From NCBI RefSeq assembly GCF_030272615.1, contig NC_081410.1, positions 291,151,957 to 291,215,956 of the forward strand: a DNA stretch of 64,000 nucleotides, in the 5' to 3' direction. Positions 10,245 to 20,646 of the stretch are shown one piece after another. The stretch is from Cryptomeria japonica (lineage: Eukaryota > Streptophyta > Pinopsida > Cupressales > Cupressaceae). The position numbers were made by a program, and so were the translations under genes. Below the pieces are notes generated by a model. That model was not told where the DNA came from, searched no databases, and saw nothing but the letters and a program-made list of their open reading frames with translations. How positions within the stretch are numbered: the first letter of the stretch is position 1; every line of letters begins with the position of its first letter.

Positions 10245-13200
10245 ATGAGGCAGGCGACGAGTGGTACTGGAGGTTCCAAGCCCAAGCCCAAGCCCAAGCC
10301 CAAGCCCAAGGCCATGACAAGTGGAGCAGGAAAACCTGGAGGTTCCAAGGCCAGTGCCACTGAGGAAATGATGGTTAAGAAATACAAAGAAGAATTTGTA
10401 TATTTGATGCTAGGGACTTCTGTTGCTTTGAATACAAATCATTTGGCATGGAGAGATTTATTTAGCCAATGCAGAAACCCTACCACTCCTAATATGACTA
10501 GTTATGCTCTGTTTAAGTATTTCTGGAATAATAGGGTTAAGGGTGTCCCGATGTCAAACCCTTGGGATTTAAATATGGCAAAGTTAATTGTGCTAGATGT
10601 GTATGTTGATGTGGTTTTGATCAAAGAGTTGGGCAAACACTATTGCCCAGTATCTAGGGTAATCAGAAGAAAGAACTAGTCTACTCTAGTTTCAATTAAC
10701 AAAGCTAGCTTTGTTGAAGCTTTCCAGATTACTGGTTCTGCATGTACAGATATAGATTTGGAGTGGATTGCAGAGGATTATGACAAATACAAAGGTGTTA
10801 TCAAGAAGCATGCAATCCCCAGATACATGCCTAGGGTGGATAGGAAGCCGGTTATAATTCCAGAGAGTATCGAACCACCATTTGACATCACACCTTTCCA
10901 CAATTATATGCATTGTACAATCTATGGATTATGCAGAGTGTTGGGTTTTGATGGAGATTCAACAGTGTCAGCTGAATTACTGATGATGGCCATGGACATT
11001 CAACACCCAGATGTTAACAAAGATTATGATTATGTGGGATATGTGGTTGAACACATTCATAATGCTCTAGTTGAAATTCAGAGTGGTGCACCCAGCCCTA
11101 CATTCAAGCATTATTCATTGCTGATGCATTTAACTCTTGTTCTATAATGTTGAGATCTTGGATAAAGAATTGGAGCTTTTCAAAGAAGAACTTGGTGTCT
11201 TAATGCCAATACAAAGATGGACCCAGGTTTGGGACAGTAGTTCTCCCCATTCTTCTTTCCTTTTCTTTGAAAATTGGATTGTTTCGCCAATTATGGAAAT
11301 GCTAGGAATAATTAGGGAACGATTGTCAATTGATGTTAATGAGTTTTGAGACCTTACCAATTTGTTCCAAACTGGTCTATTTCACATATCTGGGGGGAAT
11401 TTTATTTTTTTGATAACTTTTCTGTGATCAGAGTCTATGGGTGTCCTCAGCCTCCCCATATTTTACCAAAGTTTGTTCCAATTAGGATTGCTTTTATGGA
11501 GTTTATCTGGCAATTGACCCTAGTTGAAAAAGAATACCTTGATAAACACAGGAAGGGTTCTTTTCTTCCTAGGCTTTGGGTTGCGTCTAATTTTACCATT
11601 GGTAGGAGTTGCTTTGATCAAGTAAACAATTTCCTTAAATAGTATAGGTTGGTTAATGCTGTGTCTAGCTTTTGTGATCCGGAACAATTTATTAAAATTG
11701 CAATGCCAAAAATGACACCTTGGGCCGTAATAAAGGACCATGAACCATTGGATGATGAAGATGTGGTTAGAAATTTGTTGAAAAAAGATGAAGCACAAGA
11801 AAGGAGAAGAAAATGGAAAAATTTGATGAGAGTTGAAGCAGAATTGAAGGCTGCTGACCCTAGTTTCTCAGGTTTTTGCCTTGATAGCCCGTACCTGGAG
11901 AGGATTAACAAAATGTTGAGTTTATATGAAACTCTGATGGAACAAATGCCTCCAATTCCAGATTCTGAAGTGGCTGCTCAGTAGCAAGACCCCCAAGATG
12001 TACATTCTTCACATGGCAAGAGGCCACTTAGTGTGTCTGCTGATGATGTAGAGAGTGGGGATGAAGTTCAATCTACCCCAGCTGCAAAGAAACAAAAAAC
12101 TAGTGAGGTCAGTACAATTGTGAGGAGAGACCCTGCTAGAGCAATTGTTATAGAACAAGGACAATACTTTCATCAAATAAGGACACATCTCAGAGATGCA
12201 GGGCAGAATGAAGAATAGGGAGAAACAAACGAAGCCCTTGCTCAAGGCTTTGATGAGCGTGTGATGTTGTCAAATGAATTCATGAAAGATGATGACTTTA
12301 TTAAGTCAGATGAATTTAAAATTTTTTTGTCAAGATTGAAACAAAAACAATTAAGACAAAATCTGATCATAGAGGAAGCAAATGAAGAAAAGAAACATGA
12401 GATCATCTAGGCACTGCATCAATATGATCCTGACAGGGAGCAAACATCTGTGGAATAGGCAAGACAATTGATTAAGAGTACTGGTATGATTATGATGCCT
12501 GACTAGGATATCCAGTCTACTTTTATTATTGATCAGATTAGGAAGCAAGAGGACCCAATGTTCAAAACTAAATTTGAAATTGGAGATGTAATAAGAGGAT
12601 CAGGATTTAATCCTAAGTCAAAGATACTTGCTGCTTGGTCTTTGGCCCCTTCCACTCAAAAGCCCCACCTTCTAAATATCCAAGTAGAAAAGAAAGCTGA
12701 CAGAATGATCTAGAACTTGCAAAACACAACTGACACGGAGATTGCCTCTTTTTTGACTCAATTTTCTTTCACGAATTTATCAAAAACAAAGGATTTGTCA
12801 AGAAGATACACAGAAACATATACCCAATTGATTACATTGAATAAAAAATATGAAGAGACATTGATGAAGAAGGGCGCTTTGGAGGAAGAGTTAGTGGATT
12901 TGAAAGAAAAAATTGCAAATGAGCCCCCTCCAATACAAATTACAGAACAAGTACAAGAAATACCAGCTGACGTGACAACAAAAATGGAGGAATGCACAGG
13001 GAAAATTGAAAAGCTTGAAAAGGAACAAAATGTCAAGGCTATCTCTGTTGTGTCAGGAATTCTAAAACACAGGATTAATGTATTGAAAGGAAAATTGATG
13101 GTAGTACATGATTTGCACATTTCTTTGACAGAGGCAAGTAAAACATCCTTAGAGGCTGTCGCTTTTCTTGGACCTTTGTTCAATGTTTGGTCAGGAAGAA

Positions 13201-13730
13201 GTAGATTAATGGATAAGCTAGATACTACAATGATTTATAGTGACGAGCTCCCTCCCAAGATCAGTGACACCAAAGACATGGTGGAGGTAATGAATACAGC
13301 TTATGCATTTTTCATAGGTAAGGATGTGCTTATAAATGAAAAATTGCAGACATTTGGGGAAGGTTATAGTAAATTTGTGCCTTCAAATTATGGTAGTAAT
13401 GGACAGTTGAAATCAGTTTCTGATTGGACCAGTGAATTTGATTTGATTCTGGAGCAAGAAGAAATAATCAAGCATGTAAATGAATAGGTTGATGCTGATT
13501 TCCTTAACGGTATGCTTGATTCACTATTCAAGGTTGAGGTTGACCATGCAAAATTTATTGTTGAGTCCAGGGCAGTTACAGATGCCAGATGGACAGATTC
13601 AGTTGTAAAGTTGGAATAGGTAAAGGCATTTAGTCGGCCAACAGACAAAGAGGTGGATAGGTGGCAAGCCATGCTAAAGAAAAAGAAGAAATCTTAGGTT
13701 GAGGTTGCTACCCAAGATTACTCACAGTAA
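10245..13730 (+). pseudogene. Second hAT-borne gene, unknown ~1160-residue protein, with in-frame TAGs
   Basis: I do not recognise this protein. The frame starts at ATG 10245 (AAAATGA context) and ends at TAA 13728-13730. It leaves the frame only between about 11140 and 11345, through two compensating one-base shifts. Elsewhere it is broken by eleven stops, all TAG: 10677, 11640, 11982, 12216, 12408, 12456, 12504, 12711, 13485, 13617 and 13695. Visible parts are a Lys-Pro run (KPKPKPKPKPK, residues 12-22), a ~430-residue folded-looking N-terminal region, a polar middle with a basic stretch (AAKKQK), and a C-terminal coiled coil (about 12830-13080) followed by a helical tail. A stretch near 11022-11140 resembles part of the ORF2 proteins of the LTR elements. 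It is on the same strand as the transposase and inside the same duplication-bounded element. It could be a functional second gene or captured cargo. Confidence 0.75.
10276..10310 (+). repeat. CCCAAG hexamer repeat coding Lys-Pro
   Basis: Six near-perfect copies of the hexamer CCCAAG encode the Lys-Pro run near the N-terminus of the unknown protein. It is a simple repeat prone to length change. Confidence 0.85.
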
Positions 13731-15620
13731 TCTTTTTATTTTTGATCGGTAGAGAGGGATGGCTAGTTGACCACTTTTATTGATGTTGAACTTGAAAACT
13801 CTTATATAGTTATAAATTTATAATAGCTCAACTGTTCAAGAATTTGATAAGTGCATAGTTGAAAACTTGAATCGCATTGTGAATTTAATTTTTGATATCA
13901 TTATGAATATAATATCAATATCATTTGTAGTTTGAGATCTTCACATAATAGTCTTTGTGTTGAATTTATGTTTTCACTGTGAATTGAATGGTCAAGGGTT
14001 TTTCAGTTTACATATGAATCTGGGTTGTGTATGTAATGGCGTTATTCATTATTGAAGTTTATTATTAGGTTGTCTTGAATTGTATGTTTAAAGTGACTCT
14101 AGAGTCTATGCCCTAGGATAAGGCACCGGTCTGTTATCTTGATGTTTTACTAATTATGTTGTATAATGTATTGCTATCTATTGTGGTGTTTAATAGTAAT
14201 ACTTTCATTCTTAATACTCCTGAGTCTTATGATTTTATATGCTATGGATGTTTATGTAATATATATGGAGGTGTTCTATGACTGTCTATAATCCGCCCAC
14301 CACTTACAATGAGGTGAATCCTTAATATGTATTATGATTCTAGAATAACAGAAAATTTAAATGAAAAATTACATACACCATAACAATGCAACGAATGAAA
14401 AAAGTTAAATCTCATGATTCTGATCATTTGAAAGAGATACAATCATACACAATAAATTTAATAATTTATATATAACTCCTTCAAGAACCTGCACAAAGCT
14501 TGACACTACATGCTATTCATTTGCTATATAAATGACTATACAGTATACAACTTGCTCCCTTCACCTAGAGTCTAGAATGAAGAATAACTACAGGAACTAG
14601 AAAAGGAACCCCAATGACTATACAACTTTCAAAACTGCTTGAGCCATGCCATTATCACCCTGATGCCTTCGGATGGAATGTGAGATGTTATGTTCTATCC
14701 AACAGATCATTTCCAAATAGAGGAGGAAGCCTTCATGCCCAGGAATAGAGACAATGGAAAGAGGAACTTGAGCCTTCATGCCCACGACCAGGGAAAGTGG
14801 AAGCAGGAGCTTTAGGGTAAATGTAATCTATTGGGGAGGGGTTGCAGCTTCCATGTCATCACAAAGATGACTGGCTTCCACTCCCCATCCAAATAAATCC
14901 TTCTTTCATTACTCTGTGGGCTCCTTCTTCAAACCCCTTGCCATCCTATGGAAGAGTAGAAGTAGAGGATGTGCCATGCTTGGCCTTCTTGACAAGAAAA
15001 GGCTTTCACACCCCCTCTAGAAATCCTTCTTACATTCACAACCCCTCTGACAATAAAAAAACTCACACAGAAGAAAACAAAAAAACACCCATCCGGTATC
15101 ACAGAGCACACAACAAGTACAACTCCATGCACAATCCTGCTCAAACATCATCTTCCTTTCTGAGGAAAAAAACCACTCTTAGAAAATGAAAAAGGTTTAT
15201 TTTCTCTTCTACCAATTAAGTCACCACTCCATTGTATTTATAACATTTTCACACTTCATTTGGTGATGCTCATTCTGCATTCACGTGAAAAATTATCATT
15301 TTGGTGGTTTCCAACATGACTGTAGACTCTAGAAGTCATCATCATGCCTATCAAATCCACTGTATCCTGCTAAGGCTCATCTATTGTGAATGATTTTGTT
15401 TTGATTTTATTCCTCCTTGATTGGACAAATTCTGCTTCAAAATCCCTGACAACAAGCAACCTGAGCTCTTATTTCTCAGAGAAATCCATGATCTCCCATC
15501 TCTAACTCAGAAGCTATCAAATCCTTTTATGCCTCTGAAACCGTCATCCTCACTTGTCTAATCAACCTCGACTCAAGAGAAACCTTCAAACTAGTCCCTC
15601 AGGAACGAGTCAACATCCAA
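13731..15620. other. AT-rich spacer inside the hAT element
   Basis: No gene seen. A frame at 14842-15189 is short, has no domain and lacks any homologue in the window. Around 14700-14820 the phrase GCCTTCATGCCCA occurs twice in a partial local duplication. The first ~300 bp probably belongs to the 3' untranslated region of the second gene. Confidence 0.5.
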
Positions 15621-16340
15621 GCCTTATGGTTATCGCTAGCTCGCGAGGTAAAATGTTTGAAGACGTGATCAAGCCACGAGCTAGTGACCAGATAGTTTGT
15701 GGTTAAGTTTTATGGTTATCGCTAGCTCGCGAGGTTAAATGTCTGAAGATGTGATCAAGCCGCGAGCTAGCGACAAGTTGGTTTGGGTTTACATCGCGAG
15801 GTCTCAGGCTTTTTGGGTGTTAGCGTTTTATGTTACTGAGCTTAGCAAATAAAACAATATAGATTATTAGTGAAATTGCTTTGGTTGCGAGGTCTTGAGT
15901 TGGTCTGATGTCATACATTATAGCCGTGAGAGTTAGCGAGTAACTCATTTCATACAGTTGTCACTAGCTCTCATGTTTGTTTAATGTTAGCATTTTTAGG
16001 TCACGAGCTAGTGACTAGACAGTTTGTGGTTAGGTTTAATGGTTATCACCAACTCGCGAAGTTAAATGTCTAAAGACCTGATCAAGCCACGAGCTTGCGA
16101 GTGAATTGCTAGCGGTTAAGAGATAAATAGTTTTATGTTGGCGAGTACGCGACAAGGGTTAAAGTTACCACTATCTCCAAGTCGCTGCAATGATGAGGAC
16201 TTAACATTTTGTGGTCGAGAATTGGCGAGTGGTAGTTCAGTTTCCCTTAGTCGCTAGATCTCAAGGTTACGAAGGCTTAGCATTTTTAGCTTCCGAGCTG
16301 GAGATAGAGAGAGTTGTAAGGGCTTGTCGCTAGGTCGTGA
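15620..16340. repeat. GCTAGCTCGCGAG repeat block near the right hAT end
   Basis: An ~85-bp unit with TATCGCTAGCTCGCGAGGT followed by GATCAAGCC.CGAGCTAG occurs in tandem at about 15624 and 15709. A diverged third copy lies at about 16038. TCGC and GCGAG words continue to 16340. The block is related in words to 8500-10120 on the other side of the second gene. Confidence 0.75.
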
Positions 16341-16409
16341 GATGCCCTAATGGGCAGTCTTCCAGGTAGAGAGATGACGACTGCGTGCCACGTGTTTTAA
16401 TGACTTAAA

Positions 16410-16770
16410 GTTAATATCTTGAAATCGCCACTATTTTTATTTTTATGGTTTGAAAATAGCTTGAAATCGCCAATATTTTGATTTTATGGTTTGAAAATAG
16501 GTTGAAATCACCAATATATTTTTTTAATGGTTTTAAAATAGGTTGAAATCGCCAATGCAAATATTTTTCTGGTTTTAAAAACATTACAATTTGCCCATGC
16601 AAATATTTTTGGGGTTTTAAAAACATTACAATTCGCCCATGCAAATATTTTTGGGGTTTTAAAAACATTACAATTCGCCAGGACTTTTTCACAAACTTTG
16701 AGCGATCACGGCTAATTCGCCAATGGAGATTATTATTTTTCTCCGTAAACTGCAAAAATTCGCTCGTAAA
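16410..16770. repeat. Right subterminal cluster of TCGCCAAT words
   Basis: At least nine units occur: AAATCGCCACT, AAATCGCCAAT (three), AATTTGCCCATG, AATTCGCCCATG, AATTCGCCAGG and AATTCGCCAATGG. They are embedded in ~45-60 bp repeats with GGTTTTAAAA. Two units (about 16565-16625 and 16625-16680) are almost identical. These are the same words as at the left end, in the same rather than inverted orientation. Confidence 0.75.
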
Positions 16771-16838
16771 ATTAAAATTTTCCTCGGGAATTATACAACT
16801 TTTGCCAAGTTTTAACACCTTGTCCAAGGGGGGGGTTT

Positions 16839-16854
16839 CTTAAAGTTTTCCCTG
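16839..16854 (-). repeat. hAT right terminal inverted repeat
   Basis: The end ...AAAGTTTTCCCTG is the imperfect inverse of the left end CAGAGAGTTTTTTAG. It is immediately followed by the second ATGATAGA copy. Confidence 0.7.
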
Positions 16855-16862
16855 ATGATAGA
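16855..16862. repeat. hAT target site duplication, right copy (ATGATAGA)
   Basis: Identical to 4451-4458. It is also the start of the resumed Ty3 gag reading MIDNGLTIEK. Confidence 0.92.
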
Positions 16863-18240
16863 TAATGGTCTTACCATTGAGAAAGTATTAATAGAGAAAG
16901 GAGTGATAAAAATTTACAAAGATAATGATGGTCCAAGTAATAACAATGATAATTCAAGATTTTGGACCAAGAACAAAAACATTGTCAACGATGGTGTTGT
17001 AGATGCACAAACTCTTAAAGAAAAACAACCCATCTTAAATCTATAAGGACCTCAAAACAACATAGGAAATCAATACAATAACAATGGCCCAAAACTTATT
17101 ATCCTCCTTGAATGAAATTCACTCCATTAGGTGAACCATTAGAAACTGCTTTGAGGAAGCTTATCTCAAATAATCTCATCACATTATGTGAGGCAAGAGA
17201 CTATGAAGCAAAGGTTAAACTTGCATAGTGGAATGATCAAGGCTATTAGGAATTTCATAGAAGTAAAGGGCACAAAACCAACGATTGTCACAGGTTGAAG
17301 CATACTATACAAGATTTGATTGACAAAGGTGACATATCAGTGGATGGCCACAAGTCTAATGAAGAGCATGCAAAATTTAAGGATTCTCTTTCAAATTATG
17401 AGAAAGGAAATCCATCCAAATTAGGTAAAGAGAAGGTCAATTATATAAATGAGTCTTATGACTGTTATAAATCACATTTCTAAAAGTCATTCCTATGTAA
17501 ATGTGATTACCATAAACAACAAACCTAATTGCAATGCCACAACACATCATGGAAAAGTCACCCTTCAAGGAGCACCATCTAAGCCATCATCCGTGAATAA
17601 CCATACAATGTCCTAGATCATCTTAAGAAAACACCCATTGACATTTACATCCTAGAGATTTTACACTTGTCACCTACTCATAAATAAATTTTGAAGAAAG
17701 CTCTACAAGAGACCAGTGTATCCCCGGATCTTGATCCCACATAGTTTCAAGCCATGATGGGACACTTAACCAGTCCTCATTTCCTATCTTTCACCGAACA
17801 TGATGACCTTGCTATAACTTAACCCCATAATGTGCCTCTTCATATAGAAGTACTTGTACAAAATCATAGAATAAAATGTGTCCTAATAGATGGAGGGGCT
17901 GGTTTGAATATATGCTCTTTTAAATTAGTCCTTGCATCGAGGTTTTCAGACAACGTTGTGGATCCAAAGAAAAATATTACAATTAAAGCTTATGATGAAG
18001 AAGAGAGTACCAAAAGGATTCGTTGTCTTGCCTATTAGAGTGGGACCAATGGAGAAAGACATGGTTTACCAAGTACTTGACCTTGATCTAGCTTATTACA
18101 TACTCCTTGGACGACACTGGATACATGTAATGCAAGCAATCCCATCTACATTCCACTAGTGCTTGAAATTTAATTATAATGGCCAAGAGATAAAAATTCA
18201 AGGAGAACCCAATCCGTTCAATATTGCAATACCATCAAGC
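16855..18240 (+). pseudogene. Ty3/gypsy gag C-terminus and aspartic protease
   Basis: This continues the gag cut at 4458, starting MIDNGLTIEKVLIEKGVIK. A zinc-knuckle-like segment follows (EFHRSKGHKTNDCHRLKHTI, about 17250-17320). Next comes a retropepsin-type protease at 17832-18160: CVLIDGGAGLNICSF holds the catalytic D-G-G, and YYILLGRHWIHVMQAIPSTF is the usual C-terminal flank. A frameshift falls between these two motifs near 18000. The TAG at 18157-18159 lies where Gln is usual (TFH-Q-CLKF). Frame changes also occur near 17100, 17230 and 17480. The protease would process the Gag-Pol polyprotein; this copy cannot. Confidence 0.85.
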
Positions 18241-19531
18241 TGAAGCTTGAAGTAATTGTTCCAAATAATTTCCCAACTTCACCTTCTATCTCACAAGTTG
18301 ATCCAACTTTAGTACCATCAACCTCTAAAGTAGTTGAATCAAAGCTTAAAATCAAAGACCAGGGTATGGGGGAGTATTCCATTGAGCAAACCTTTAATAT
18401 TTCACACCTCCCTCCTCCTAAATATTATGGAAAACTAGTGTTGGAAGAATTTTTTTTTTTTAATTCTAGGAGATAGTTGAAAAACACTTTTATTAAATGG
18501 GGGACATTATCAGATGAAACTAATAAAAAAGACATTAAGGAATGGCTATACAAAGAGTAAGAAGACAAAGTAGACTCATCAGAATAAGATAAACAATTAC
18601 CTCTTGAGAAGTATGATCAAGGGTTCAACATCATGCAAAGATGGGGTATAATGGCCATGGTCCCATTGGATTAAGAAAAGAAGGAATTATGTAACCTATA
18701 CAACCTACCTTGCAATCTCCTAAAGAAACCAAAGCACTAGGATATAGAGAAGATGTTGAGGAAGCTACCCAGAAATTGTACCAAAAAATTCATAAATTAC
18801 AAGAGGATGGTGAGATTGGTTCTCAAGAATGGGAGGGACTTTCAAAGGTATCTTATGAAGATAAATAAATAGACATAATTCACTCCTATAATAGACTAGA
18901 CAATGAGGGACCTAGTTCAAGGTCTAGATCATTAGAGCAAGAACCATAGAATGCTGAGAGTGACTCTCATGAGGAGGGTTGTATATCAGATGAATCATAC
19001 AACTTTGAGGTGGTTATCAATCTCAACCTCAAAGATATTATCGTTGACCTTCAAAACTTTTATATCCTAACCATCATGTCTTTTGATACCAATGATCCCG
19101 ATGACCTCCCACTTGTGCATCCTAAACTTATTGACTTGGGGCAAGAAACCCTACTTGAGCTTCAAACCATTCATAATGATCATTTCATAATAGATTATTT
19201 GAATCCCACACATCTTTTATATGCATGAGTTAATGACACACATTTGATTGATGAGCTCAATGCCACAACTACATCTGGAGAAAATTCTAAGCCTGCTAGT
19301 CATTAAAATGAAAAAATGAATAATAGATCTAATGGTTAAAACTGTAATACGATAATATTAATATAGATTTGGAAAAACTAAAAAGAAAAGACATATTCAA
19401 TGGTGAAAACCTCCTTGAGGAGCCAAAGGATGAGATATTTGACATTCTTCCCCAACTAGAATATCAGGAAAGGTCTTAGTTTATATAGATCCAACAATGC
19501 CTATCAACATTCGAATAGAGGATAGCCTTAA
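18241..19531 (+). pseudogene. Ty3/gypsy pol linker between protease and RT
   Basis: Heavily broken coding sequence between the protease and the RT. A readable piece is 19010-19228 (acidic, with QNFYILTIMSFDTNDPDDLP). Near the end the reading IRIEDSL leads up to the insertion point of element 1 at 19531 and resumes after 34905. An oligo-T run lies at 18450-18460. No separate gene is present. Confidence 0.6.
19527..19531. repeat. Element 1 target duplication, left copy (CTTAA)
   Basis: CTTAA precedes the LTR start TGTTGGAATT. The same five bases follow the other LTR at 34901-34905. Confidence 0.9.
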
Positions 19532-20478
19532 TGTTGGAATTCAAGAACACTGAGAGGGGGGGGGGGTGTGAATCAGTGTTCTACTAGAATGATCAATTTT
19601 AACCTTATTAAAACATGCATTCACCAATCGGTATACCGATACATATAAAATTGAAAGAAGTAAAGCAACCAATAAGACAATCACACAAATGAATACCATA
19701 ACACACCAAATTAGACATGGAAAAAGTCAAAGAGGAAAAACCATGGTGGGATTTGTGACCCACAATATCAATCCACTGGCTATATCAAGAGATATTACAA
19801 AATATAGGGGTCTGCACTTGTAGGAAGGCTTACAGCCCAGAGTACACTGCTCAATAACAAAAAGAGCCTCATTGACTACGTACAAATCCAGACTACAATC
19901 TAGAGAAATGATTGAACTACAATGATAGCATCTTCTATGCCTGAATACAGTTCCGGTTAAGCTTTGTCTATTCCTATATGAAACCCTAAACCCTTACCGT
20001 AATACCCTCTTACATAAATATCCTCACATACATGATCTATCTTATATATTTCACATCTCCATTACATATCCATATACTTTCCTATATATAAATAGTCTTT
20101 TATATCTCAAAATGATCTAATCAACTGACCTATATACCCTTTACAGACTATCATGCTTTATGTCGGCTTACAAAGATAATTACAATATGAATATACATGT
20201 CGGCTCAATAACATAAAAACATGAATATAAAAAATAATTGTCGATGCCGGATCTCCCAAATGATGTCGGCCTCCAATACCGATAACTTGAATGTGAACCG
20301 TGTTGACTTGCATTGCTGGTACCCAAAGAATTCCTTCCAACCTGCCGGTACCATTGCCGATGCTGGTGAAGTGTCTGGAAGTACACAACTAAACCAAAAT
20401 ATGGAGCCAGAATAAGTTGCCATGTTGCCATCAATGACAACATATTGAAACCAACCAATTGAGTGTCATTTGCCAACA
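19532..20478 (-). repeat. Element 1 3' LTR
   Basis: Begins TGTTGGAATTCAAG and ends TTTGCCAACA (plus strand), 947 bp. It aligns along its length with 33968-34900. It holds the GAACACTGA / TCAGTGTTC hairpin at 19545-19582 with an oligo-G loop, and the core word AAAAACCATGGTGGGATTTG. Confidence 0.92.
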
Positions 20479-20491
20479 ATCTCCCCCTTTG
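20479..20491 (-). other. Element 1 polypurine tract
   Basis: On the minus strand AAAGGGGGAGAT directly precedes the 3' LTR. This is the expected site for priming plus-strand DNA synthesis. Confidence 0.8.
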
Positions 20492-20646
20492 ACATTGATG
20501 GCAACATTCATGTGAAAAATGTTCATGGTTTCCATCTGTCGGTTTCATCTCGAGCCTGCTCCCCCTGAGCTGAATATCCATTGAAACAAAATACTCCATA
20601 CCTCCATATCTCCTGAATATTTTTCACCTATACTCCCCCTTTGACA

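Larger units (their letters stand above)
4459..16854 (+). mobile_element. 12.4 kb hAT DNA transposon with two genes
   Basis: The element is bounded by an exact 8-bp duplication ATGATAGA. It starts CAGAGAGTTTTTTAG and ends CTTTAAAGTTTTCCCTG-like, whose complement starts CAGGGAAAACTTTAAG; the ends are weak terminal inverted repeats of the hAT CAGRG type. It holds a BED/hAT transposase pseudogene (5201-7990) and a second long pseudogene (10245-13730) on the same strand. Both ends carry clusters of TTCGCCAAT words. A ~0.7 kb duplication lies between the genes. Leaving out the element and one duplication copy gives Ty3 gag reading FAKMIDNGLTIEK without a break. Autonomous hAT elements are usually 3-5 kb, so this one is unusually long. 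Confidence 0.9.

Noticed and set aside
10245-13730. Reassigned TAG codon or programmed TAG readthrough in the second hAT gene
   Set aside because: The same gene has two frameshifts and lies in a decayed element. Decay of CAG at methylated CHG sites explains TAG without a new code. Kept only as a hypothesis to test against intact copies.
14842-15189. 115-codon ORF in the hAT spacer
   Set aside because: Pro/Ser/His-rich, low complexity, no homologue in the window, no supporting context.
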